Positions 12,301-22,000 of a stretch of DNA of 64,000 nucleotides are shown piece by piece. Numbering within the stretch: the stretch's first letter is position 1; every line of letters begins with the position of its first letter. The notes beneath the pieces are model-generated. The model worked only from the letters and a program-made list of their open reading frames with translations. It was not told where the DNA came from and did no database searches. Source of the DNA: Harmonia axyridis (lineage: Eukaryota > Arthropoda > Insecta > Coleoptera > Coccinellidae); NCBI RefSeq assembly GCF_914767665.1, contig NC_059501.1, forward strand, positions 22,234,501-22,298,500. The letters are read 5' to 3'. Position numbers and translations under genes: made by a program.

Positions 12301-15300
12301 TACACTTGAAATGATTGTAGAAGGCATATTTTAATAGGGATTTCTCAAAAGAATGATCTATTATAGACTATCGTTAAAACATCACATTTCAACCTTTCAT
12401 TTGTAAACTATTTTTATTAATCACCTAAAAAGGATAAAATAGTCCAGTCAATTTAGTAGTTCACCTTAGAATTTGAGTTACCCAGCTTTAAACTCATATA
12501 AACTTCTAAAAGCTGTCTCAAAACCTACATGTTAGGCTGTCCGCGATTTTGAAAATCTTAAGTCAAAGGTTACAAAAATTGATTTTTTGAACATGTTTTG
12601 CAAATACAAAAAATAAATGCTTTGGTAGAAAAATTATTAAATATAAAATAATAGATGATAAAAAATAAATATTATCAATAATTTTGTATTCATCAAATAA
12701 TAAACGAACTTTAAAGGGCGTGTTTTTGACCGGTTGACCTTAAATGATGCTCTCTGCCCCCTATCTTGAAAACGATTCAATATAGAAAAACATCTGAAAC
12801 AAAAGTTGTAGGGAAATGAATCCTCTTCAATATTGATAATGAACACAAATAGCAAAATTCCCATAGGAAACAAGATATTTGCAAAAAAAATTGTGACCTT
12901 TGTCCCTTCCATATGTAGGTTTTGAGACAACTTTTAAGATGTGAAAATATAAGTTTATAAATGGGTATCTCAGATTCCGAGGTTCCTACCAAATTTTGAT
13001 TAAAATGTCTGGATTATTAATAAATGTGGGGATATAAAATTTAAAGCATTTTGTTTTCATTGCAAAATATGGCAACATCGATTGCAGATTATATACAGGG
13101 TGTTTCCTAAACATGCGGCAAAAATTCAGGGGGTTGTTCCTTGGACTATTCTAAGAATATTTTGTCCTTTGATGATTTTTGAAAAACCTCTTTGTTTCGA
13201 AGATACAGGGCGAACAACATTTTTCATATTTTTAAAATTAATAATAGTTTAAATAAAAATGCGTACCGCACTATGTTTACTAAGTAGGTACAATTTATTT
13301 TTAAATTTGTTTAACAACATTCCAATTACTAAAAACGGCCAGTTTTTTGACTAAAAATTGCTAATACATCACAAAACGAATTCAAATGAAAACCGTGTTT
13401 AATCTGTATTCCTTTACCATCTGCACTTATCAATTTTTAGTCAAAAAACTGGCCGTTTTTAGTAATTGGAATGTTGTTAAACAAATTTAAAAATAAATTG
13501 TACCTACTTAGTAAACACAGTGCGGTACGCATTTTTATTTAAACTATTATTGATTTTAAAAATATGAAAAATGTTGTTCGCCCTGTATCTTCGAAACAAA
13601 AAGGTTTTTCAAAAATCATCCAAGGACAAAACATGCTTAAAATAGTCCAAGGAACAACCCCCTGAATTTTTGCCGCATGTTTAGGAAACACCCTGTAGAT
13701 TTAAAAGGATATTAAATATTGTTACATTGATTTTATCAGATAACAGTAGGGGGGCACTGACTAGTGAATAGAAAAAGAAGAACAGACTTCATATCTGTCA
13801 TATTTTGCATTGGAATGGTCATTGATGATTTTATCACTTTGAGCACGTGGAATGAAGCAATTGAAACTTTTTCCAAAACTGAATTCAAAATGTTGCCGCA
13901 GGTAATTCGAAAATTCGTGAATGAAACCCATAATAATAAAGATAAAAATTTTTTTCAATGATTTACTCACTTCACTCTATTCTGTTTCATTTGCAATATT
14001 TCTTGATTGAGTTGCTTTATTTTATGTTCATCTTTTTCTTTCAATCGTATAAGTTTATTCTGTTCATTCAGTTTTCTCATTAAATCATGAATTTGGCCTT
14101 CTAGTTCCTTTACTCTTTTACGGCGTTCTTCAGCAATTTTGCTCGGCACGTTATGCTGTGCATTCTTGAGTTGTTGCATCAATTCATTTTTTTCTCTCTC
14201 TAGTGCTGTTGGGATAAAGAAATTAACATTATTTGATAGAAATTACTTCCAAAGAATGTTTCACTCACCTTCAATTTTCAGTTCATTCTCTCGAATATTC
14301 TTATAGTCTACCATGTTCTCTGCATTCTTTTCCATTTCCTTTGCTAATATTTCTTTCATAGCAAGTTTTTTCAACAATTCTTTCAATTCGTTATTCAGTT
14401 CAATTTGTCTTGAGGCATAATGTTCTTGTATATCGTTTATTTCTTTAGCTTGAGATTCATTGCATTGATTATTAGATTCCAAAAGGGAGAATAATTCTGC
14501 TTCTTGAACATTCATATCTACTTCAGCTTTTTTGGTTTCGGCATTCAACTCTTCAAATTGCTCTTTCATTTCTTCTAATTTGGTTTGGCAATCTTTGAGT
14601 TCGTCAGTATTACCATTTTCAATGGCAAGAGTTATGTTATTCAATGTAACATCATAATTTTCTTTGAGGTCCAGAATTTTTTTGCTCAGAATTTCATTGC
14701 ATTGTTGAAGATGTAATAGTTTTTCAAATAAACCAGCTTTATCATTAAGGGCAGACGATAATTTTTGAGTGAGATCTCTATTTTTCGCTTTGATATCAGC
14801 TATCTCTTGTTCCAGATGCATTATATTCCCTAATGAAACTTGAGGAATACCTGTAAAAAAAATTAAAAAATATCAACAAAAATTAAATGCCAAGAAAAAA
14901 AAAGGTTACACTCAGTTTCACACTACATTTACTTCAGGTTAATTGAAGACAATAATAAACTAAAGAGATATTTACATACCTTGTTCTAATATTTGCAGTT
15001 GTAGCATCTTTACTGTTTTCTTCAGCTCATTTATTTGGGCTGTCTGAGGATCTTGGTTGATAATTGGTTTGTTCTTTATTTTCCTGGCCCGATCTGCATA
15101 TCTTAGGGTTGATAATGTTTCATCTATGTTATAGTCAGCAGGGCTGACACACGCTACCATCAGAGTTATGCTGTTACCCCCAAGTGAATCTACGATTTAA
15201 AAAAATTCAGTTAAGTAAATTTTTTTGATTATCAATTATACATATATTTCATTAAGAATTAATTGTAGAATTTGAGTTTCTTCTTATTCTTTTATTTTTC

Positions 15301-17173
15301 ATGAATAAATTATGTAGAAAAAATCTTGCCTTTCAATAATCTGGTAAGATTACTGTCACGATACGGTATGAACCTATTTTCTTGTTTCTCCTCTCCTAGA
15401 AGAGATATAACATTTCCTAATACTAAGAGTCCCTTATTGATATTAACACCTTCTTTGAAAGTTGTTCCTACAGCTCCAGTTTTCTTAGGCCTTTCTGATC
15501 CAGCCAGATCGACAAGATGGAATTTCGCTGTTTTATTTTCCTCACTGAAAAAATTAGAACCTTTGAGTAATAGTGTTCCCAACATAGAATATTACAATAC
15601 CTATTAATATATTAAATAATCCTGAAGAGTTTTATCATGTAAGTAGTTATATCGTATAAACAAATATGCAAAAATCACTCACCTATGATGTTTATCTTGC
15701 ATAGCAATAGTTAATGTAAAAATGGCATGACTTCTAGAACTCTGAGCATTCATGTTTGTACATGCAGTAGCCCTGCCACTAGACCCTCTTATTAAACAAT
15801 TGAAAATATCATTAGTATTCTCAACAGGAATTTCGGTCAAACCGGGAATGTGAATACCTTAAATAAAAGATATCTTCTGAGTAAAAGATAGAGAAGAAAA
15901 AATCTAAATTCAGTATGAACGCAACATAAATACAGAAACTCAAATGTGAATTGAACCTTAAAAATTTGAGAAATTCAATAAATAAAAAGTTCAGAAGACA
16001 CATTCACCACCATAAATATCTTTTCATTTTTGCCATTAAGAATACATTCATTATCTGATATTATCTATAAAAAAACAAATCTCATCGAAATTTTTCACTT
16101 CTTTCATGTCAAAATTTGGTATTCTATAGCCTTTACCATGGAAGCTTCAAAATAGAAATTTCCCTTTCTATTTGATGCTCTAAATAACGCCAGCAACGTC
16201 GCAGGAATCATTGTAAACTAACTTGAAGAATTGCTTTTGCCGTATAACTATACCCATTCAAGACTGAAATCTATCTTAAGTTCGTCAATTATGTATATTT
16301 AAAGCAGATAGTAAATTCAGATTCCTTTTGGTTCAGTTTTCAAAATGCCCAACCTGTCAAATGTCAAAATGTTTTTAAAAACAAACGATGATATAAAAAA
16401 CATACAATATATATCGGAATGGGATTTCGACAAGATCCATATATTTGAAACGCATTTCTATTGCAGATTTTGATAGTAGAGATTGACTCGAGTTGTGGAA
16501 TACAAATTTGGCGCAATCTGATACGACTTACAATCAATGCGGAGCTCATTTAGAATACTGTCGAATATCTTACCTTTTTGAGGGTCTTCCCTTATTTCTA
16601 ATATACACTGCTCTCTAGGTTTTTCTGACAGCAAGTCATAAAGAATTTCTTGATACAATTCCATAAAAGAGACAGTTATAGTAAAATCAAATGTAAAATT
16701 ATCTTTAACAATTTCAAAAATTTGCTTTACACTCCTGGGAATTACACCCATATCTTCATTTCCTGAATATGTTGTTCCCATTGAATGAGTTTTACCAGAT
16801 CCCGTTTGTCCATAAGCAAGGATAGTCAAGTTGTATCCTGAAAATATCATTTGAGCCCAAGTTTAAAAGATATCATGAAGCAGGTCGATACAATTTTTTT
16901 TAAGCATTCATTATTCATGGACGATTCAACGTTATTGAACTTACCTTTGAATAAATTTGGAATTATGTCTTTTACACAAGAATTATATAAGTCCACTTGA
17001 GATGAATCCGTGTCCAAAACATAATTGAAAGTGAAAGCTTTCTCAGTATCTTTGACACGAATCTGTGATGCATCTTTATAAACTTCCAAAATATTTTTAC
17101 ATCCCTTTTCTATTTCACTTTTCACTAAAGGTCTCAATCTGACTGCTACTTTAACTGACGAATTATCCCCCAT
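3381..17173 (-). CDS. Klp3A (KIF4): Chromosome-associated kinesin KIF4 / Klp3A
   Basis: Thirteen exons, in order: 17173-16945, 16837-16574, 15857-15683, 15544-15330, 15189-14980, 14850-14269, 14205-13971, 12169-11902, 11446-11230, 9967-9674, 9582-9371, 9315-9162, 3565-3381. They total 3240 nt, about 1079 aa, near the family length of about 1200. Motor domain: P-loop GQTGSGKT (residues 86-93), switch I NAQSSRSH, switch II VDLAGSERP, and the end of the motor YADRARKIKNKP. Long coiled coils follow, with the KIF4-typical MKEESEKFRTWK and AAANKRLKDAL, then a C-terminal cysteine-rich domain (10 Cys, residues 1035-1066, with CGCRKTG) that in KIF4 proteins binds chromatin partners and an Fe-S cluster. 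The family is a nuclear, plus-end-directed chromokinesin acting at chromosome arms and the central spindle. The ATG abuts an acceptor (TTTTCAG), so a 5'UTR exon is expected upstream. Intron 4 uses a GC donor. Junctions are manual and all phases agree. Confidence 0.95.
4465..4547 (-). CDS. Candidate alternative terminal exon of KIF4
   Basis: Inside the last KIF4 intron, a TTTTCAG acceptor opens 83 nt that read in frame from exon 12 (phase 1): D, then QRKKRAFKQVRLYRRKSRSS and six more residues, to TAA at 4465-4467. Use of this exon would replace the cysteine-rich domain with a 27-residue, very basic tail, giving about 1045 aa. AATAAA on the same strand at 4192-4197 could end the transcript. Splice phase, basic composition and the nearby poly(A) signal argue for it. 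The exon is short and could be chance, and I know of no such isoform. Confidence 0.35.
5280..5325 (-). ncRNA. Hammerhead-like core in the inverted 5' terminal copy of the PLE
   Basis: Reverse complement of the 3' terminal motif: GAAAC complement at 5293-5297, the GGGAA/TTCCC-type helix, and CTGAGGA complement at 5315-5321. It exists because the element's 5' end is an inverted copy of its 3' end. Confidence 0.45.
5326..6443 (+). pseudogene. Penelope RT (C-terminal half) plus GIY-YIG endonuclease
   Basis: One uninterrupted frame ending TAA 6441-6443. The frame stays open back to 5241, but its first 30 or so codons come from the inverted terminal repeat and are not real protein. Visible motifs: the RT stretch QVRGSAMGNPASPILAEL, the catalytic YVDD box (5529-5540), the PLE-typical IPFLDVWI, then the GIY-YIG endonuclease with GLVYRVNCKDCTGTYIGQTR (about 6116-6180) preceded by the Cys-containing linker. 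The finger domain and earlier RT motifs are missing, so the copy is truncated and presumably immobile. The frame is otherwise intact, suggesting a fairly young insertion. Confidence 0.85.
6811..6870 (+). ncRNA. Hammerhead-like ribozyme core in the PLE 3' terminal repeat
   Basis: CTGAGGA (6818-6824, fits CUGANGA), one extra A, a five-pair helix GGGAA / TTCCC (6826-6830 / 6836-6840) closing a short loop, then GAAAC (6841-6845). This is the conserved core order of a hammerhead ribozyme. Penelope-like elements are known to carry hammerheads in their terminal repeats. The extra A and the uncertain helices I and III leave activity unproven. Confidence 0.5.
7266..7332. repeat. MITE family B, short left-end fragment
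   Basis: Starts AGTATGGTCCATCTATCGCC and continues into GAGAAGTTTGAAGCG, matching the left end of the family B elements at 35057 and 2215. The rest of the element is absent. Confidence 0.5.
10026..11194. repeat. Foldback element, family A, copy 1
   Basis: A 1.17-kb unit in KIF4 intron 9. The left arm (10026-10488) and right arm (10728-11194) are inverted copies of each other, with outer ends TGTACAGTGCATCCC and GGGATGCACTGTACA. The arms differ by scattered substitutions and small indels. The 240-bp spacer is not repeated. No open frame of interest is seen. A second member is at 42388-43439. The long arms, unique centre and lack of coding fit a foldback-type non-autonomous DNA element; I cannot assign a superfamily because no clear target duplication is visible. 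Confidence 0.85.
11706..11870. repeat. MITE family B, left-half fragment
   Basis: GGTATAGTCCGTAAATCGCC, then GAGAATTTCAGAG and TTTTGGAGGTTATAAATGG match the left half of the copy at 35057. It ends about 30 bases from the donor of KIF4 exon 8. Confidence 0.65.
12170..13970. other. KIF4 intron 7, two foldback units
   Basis: A 1.8-kb intron. One foldback has arms near 12485-12580 and 12888-12970 sharing CTCAAAACCTACAT / ATGTAGGTTTTGAG. The second is the near-perfect palindromic element 13094-13697, listed separately. No exon candidates are visible in between. Confidence 0.7.
13094..13697. repeat. Palindromic foldback element, family C, flanked by TA
   Basis: Arms of about 280 bp start TACAGGGTGTTTCCTAAAC and end GTTTAGGAAACACCCTGTA. 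The two arms match closely along their whole length, including the block AAAACGGCCAGTTTTTTGAC and its complement. A spacer of roughly 70 bp separates them. TA at both outer edges followed by CAGGGTG-type ends is typical of Tc1/mariner-related MITEs (TA target duplication). The same CAGGGTG word recurs elsewhere in the window. Confidence 0.85.
15328..15329 (-). promoter_or_regulatory. Non-canonical GC splice donor, KIF4 intron 4
   Basis: The exon ends AAAG and the intron begins GCAAGA on the minus strand. The next exon supplies AT to make the Asp of the conserved kinesin LLKDSLGGNS stretch. No GT nearby keeps this frame. GC-AG introns are a known minor class. Confidence 0.85.
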
Positions 17174-17279
17174 CTGAAAATGAATTGAGAATTAAACAAA
17201 AACATCAATATAAATATAGAGAACAGGACAGTTCTTATTTCGGCACTTTACATCATAAAATCAATAAGTTATTGAATTA

Positions 17280-17382
17280 TTGAAATCTATATACATATAT
17301 TCACTTCATTCTGTTGAATTAAATAAATACATATATTTATTTAATTTTGTTTAATAGAATGAATATATGTATATAGATTTCA
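17280..17382. repeat. AT-rich palindrome
   Basis: TGAAATCTATATACATATAT at the left pairs with ATATATGTATATAGATTTCA at the right, with AAATAAATA / TATTTATTT at the centre. It lies in the probable 5'UTR intron of KIF4. Confidence 0.7.
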
Positions 17383-17588
17383 ATGAGGGTATTATGTTCA
17401 ATATTTGCAATTCATATACACTGAAAGGTAATATGGGATTGTGATTTTTGATATTTGCTATTATTGTTTGTTTATTTACCGAAAATAAACTCTATTATTA
17501 TTATTATTATTATTGGATTATTTCATGTTCCAAACTTTTATTATTCCAATACTAGTGTTGACAAATTTCTATAGTTACTTTTATATTT

Positions 17589-17675
17589 TATGGAATTTAG
17601 AAATATAAATTATATTTCTAAATTCCATATTTATTTAGAATTTAGAAATATAAATTATATTTCTAAATTCCATAA
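17589..17675. repeat. Duplicated AT palindrome
   Basis: Two tandem copies of the palindrome GAATTTAGAAATATAAATTA and its complement, about 35-40 bp each. They could form hairpins or a cruciform. Confidence 0.7.
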
Positions 17676-18399
17676 TATATAAAAGTAAATATACCATTAA
17701 ATGTTTTTTGACATATTTCTCAATTTGAGATATAGATTTATTGTTTACACTGAAGAATCGACTTTTGACTTCTCAGGTAAAGATATCTTATTCATGATGT
17801 ATGTATATTCAACCAATTAGACATTGTATTAAATTTGACTGATTTAAAAAATGCTTAAATTTCTCATTCTAATACAAACAAAAGTGCATGAGTTTAAGGA
17901 TTTTTCAAAATAAATGTTAATACGCTTCCATTGGAAATCTCGTTATAACATTTCTACAAAGTTTTTACTGGATTACTTAAAATTTTGAGCATCAAAATTG
18001 TCCGAATTGACCACCGCGCGATGGTTCTTGGTGAGAGTCCATGGTGGTCATAGTTGTGTTAAACCGTAACTTTCAACTTGAGGATAGTTTAATTTATAGA
18101 ATTACATTATTAATTTCATATCATAACTTATAATGATGAAAATATTCTCCAGAACAATATGAAAACCGGTACGCTTCTTATTCTAACATGTAAAGAATAC
18201 ATATGCAAAGGTACTCACCGTTTTTGCCAATAAAACTTGTAGAAATAGAAAAAGAACTAAAATTTAAAATAAGTTCAATAGAATAAAATGATGAATTAAA
18301 GGTAGATAAAATAAATTCATCAATTATTTGACACTTATTCATAAAACATAGACCGAGTTTCAACATATACGATACTTTGGTAAAAGATTAATTCGAGAT

Positions 18400-19051
18400 A
18401 TACGTTAACACTGGCATCACACAACTGTCTCTAGCACAGTTAATTCAAATATGACAGATGACTTTTTATTGGCGAGAACCAATGAGTGGGTAGATTTGGG
18501 CGGTAAAGGAAAATTTAGTTTGTTTTAAATTTATTCACTTCATTTTATACTGAAATGTTATAAAAAATCACTTTCTTTTGATTAACCGCTGTCAATAGAA
18601 ACATTTGTATTAGAATTCAGGCAAATACTAAAGTATTAATAATCCACATATCTTCTTAAAAATTTGCAAACAAGATAGAGGTTGCAACCACAGAAAATAA
18701 AAATAATAAAATGTCGAAGTTGAATGGAAAAGACAATATAATGATTTCATATGTTAAAAAATTGTTATTGTATTTTTCGGGCGGCATACCTTTCGGGCAT
18801 TGTAAAGATATTAATACATAAATACAAATAGAAGAAATATCCTATGAAACAAATTATTAGAAAAGAGACGGTCGTCATTGTGGCGGGAAAATTGGCAGAA
18901 TATTCAAAAGTCAAGAGACTAATGAAAGCAGATTTCGAATATCAAAATAAACCATCTTTGGAAGGATCAAATTGGTATATTAATGCATTATTTTGTAGTG
19001 ATCAAATAAGAAAGATAAAATATATGGAAATTCACTTAGAGTGATATAAAA
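18400..19051. promoter_or_regulatory. Divergent promoter region KIF4 / POLE
   Basis: About 0.65-0.8 kb separates the inferred first exon of KIF4 (-) from the ATG of the polymerase (+). It contains an inverted CCAAT pair (ATTGG 18468-18472, CCAAT 18479-18483) and a consensus E2F site (GCGGGAAA, 18883-18890). No TATA box is obvious. Both genes belong to cell-cycle programmes that E2F and NF-Y control in animals, so shared regulation is a reasonable inference. Confidence 0.5.
18883..18890 (-). promoter_or_regulatory. E2F-type site upstream of POLE
   Basis: GCGGGAAA on plus is TTTCCCGC on minus, an exact match to the E2F consensus TTTSSCGC, 162 bp before the polymerase start codon. An 8-bp match alone can be chance; its place before an S-phase gene raises the odds. 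Confidence 0.5.
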
Positions 19052-22000
19052 ATGGTTTTGAAGAATTCAGGAAGATATGTGGCCGATAAAAAGGATGAAA
19101 CTCCTGGCAGATCTGGAGGTTTAACATCTGAAAGGTATATACTCTCTATTTTAAAAATCAACCAACAATGATGCTTTAAAATTTGTAGAGAAGAAACTTC
19201 CGAATATAGATTACGATTGTCTCTGGAGAATGAAGCTATCGATGCCAAATATGGTTTTGAAAGGCTTGCAGATTGCCAAGAACATACCGGGTTTTTACTC
19301 AACATGCATTCTGTAATTTGATTGACGATTCAATTTAATTAATTTTGCTGATTTAATTTTTTTGTAGACAGAAATATTGGACGAGGATAAAAGATTAATA
19401 TCTGCTGTTGATTTTTATTTCATTGAAGAGGATGGTACAAGATTCAAAGTTTCTTATGCTTTCATGCCATATTTTTATATACTTACTAAAAGGGAGCACA
19501 TCAATGAAATAAGTCAATTTCTCATGAAAAAATATGGAGGCACTATTTCTGGATGTAATGTCGTGGAAAAAGAAGATTTAGATTTAGTAAGTTTTATTTT
19601 GTTTATTTCTAGTTCGATTTATAATCTGTTGTTTGTAGCAAAACCATTTAATAGGATTGAAGCAAAAATATATAAAGCTCTCATTTGCAAATCAAACTGA
19701 TTTGATCAAAGTTAGAAAAGACATACTTAAGAACGTACGTAAAAACAGAGTCAAAAGTGATGAAAATACTTTTTACACAGAAATGTTAACCGAATCATTG
19801 GTCAATGTACAAACTGACACTATGAAAAGTAAGGGAGATCCAATGGAGAATATAATAGATATAAGGTACATACAAGAATTTAATTTTTCAAATACATTTC
19901 ATTATTCATTACATCTTACTACTATATAGTAGTTTGAGATAGAGCAATAAAAAAATTATTAACTTCAAACAATAAAGCATGTGTAGATGAAATCTCAGTT
20001 GTAGCATAAAACAAATTGAAATTTCAGAGAATATGATGTACCATATCATGTTAGAGTTTCTATAGATTTGAAGATATTTTGTGGATCATGGTATACAGTT
20101 AAATGTAAAGGAGCCTCCACAGATCCACCTAGCATTAAGCTGAGAAGTGATATTATTGAACGTCCAGAGCCTATAGTTTTAGCCTATGATATTGAGACAA
20201 CAAAGCTGCCACTCAAATTTCCTGATGCTAACAGTGATCAAATTATGATGATATCTTACATGATTGATGGTCAAGGTAAAATAATTGTATACATATGTAA
20301 TGTATATGGTTTTAAACCAGTGGTCAAACTCTCAAAATAAACTGAGATTATAAATCGTCAAGTCATTTTTCTTGTACAAATTATCTGTTTCAGGTTTTCT
20401 CATAACGAATCGAGAAATACTATCATCTGATATCGATGATTTTGAATACACACCAAAACCTGAATATGAAGGAAAATTCACCATATTCAATGAAGTCAAT
20501 GAAAAAGCACTCATAACAAAGTTTTTTGAGCATATTATGGATATTCGACCACATATTTTTGTTACTTACAATGGAGATTTCTTTGACTGGCCCTTTTTAG
20601 AAACCAGAGCAGCTGTTTATAATATGGATATGAAAACTGAAATAGGTTTCAGTCGAAATAAGGAAGATATATATGTATGCAGACCTGCAATGCATATGGA
20701 TTGCCTGTGTTGGGTAAAAAGAGATTCTTATTTACCTGTGGGATCTCAAAATTTAAAAGCGGTGGCCAAAGCAAAACTCAGGTGAAGATCTTGTTGTATT
20801 TCTCTAATAACTTTCAGTAATTTCAATTCTGAAAAAAACATTGCAAATGTCACCCTAATGTTTATTTTTTCTGTAGAGAATATCTTAAATCATTAAGAGC
20901 AGTCTGAGGCAAAGGTTTGGGCTCTAACCACTAAGCTAAGGCTCTTTGAAAGTAATTCTTTATTTTGTACCAACTTTTTCGATTTTTGGAATTTATACAT
21001 TTTTAAACAAGCTGTATAATTAATTATTTTTTAATTTTTTTCCCCAATGATTCCAAAAATTGAAGGAAATAAAAATTCCATGGAAAAAGGTGTCTAGAAA
21101 TATATCTACTGAGATTCAGGGATTCACACACAGAAAAAAGTTTGGTTATCATTTCGGTTCATAAATTAATGACAACAAAAAAATTAATTTCTTTGAAAAT
21201 AACCAACATATAATCACGAAATTGAAAACATATATTTCTATAAAAATTTGAATACAATAAAATTCGTAAATTTAGAGATTAGCACACGCTCATCTCTTGA
21301 TTTACAAATTTTTATTGTGTTTTTCACACGTAGACTGAGATCAGCTTGAAATAAAATTTAAAACGAAGTGAAAAAATTATCGCTATTTTGTTGTTCATGT
21401 AGGCGAAATAATAGAAATGGAATAAAGTGGAAGGGAAGTAAACAATAATAAAAAGAGTTTATTCATGACAATAAAAAATAACAATAGAAAAATTAGTAAT
21501 GGTAAAGAAATTAACATTTTTCTAAAAAATTAAAAAAAAAAGAGAAATTTCTTTGCTTGTTCTTCAACTTTCAAACCAATATTAGTCCCTCTTCACCAGT
21601 ATTTCAATACCCCTGAGCATGCTTTCAATAAGGTCTGTTGATCAGTCGAAAAATCTATGCAAAAGTCCTGTATTTTGTCCAAGATTATATTAATATAATT
21701 TCAACTAACGATTATTTTTTTTTAAGATACGATCCTGTAGAGTTAGATCCCGAAGAAATGTGTCCCTTAGCTGCTTCAGCACCCCAAGTTCTTTCTAATT
21801 ATTCTGTATCTGATGCAGTGGCCACATACTATCTATACATGCAATATGTTCATCCTTTTATATTTGCATTGTGTACAATTATACCCTGTGAACCAGATGA
21901 AGTACTCAGAAAAGGATCCGGTAAGATTTTATCAAGTTCAATAATCGATAATATCTTTCAATAAGAGGTGTTTTTTCACATTAGGCACACTTTGCGAAGC

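Larger units (their letters stand above)
17174..18218 (-). other. Probable 5'UTR intron of KIF4 with AT palindromes
   Basis: The acceptor TTTTCAG directly precedes the KIF4 ATG, and a strong donor (CG|GTGAGTAC) lies at 18218-18217 on the minus strand, so a non-coding first exon near 18219-18420 is likely. The intron carries two AT-rich perfect or near-perfect palindromes (17280-17382 and 17589-17675) and an ATT microsatellite near 17491-17515. The exact transcription start is not visible. Confidence 0.5.
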
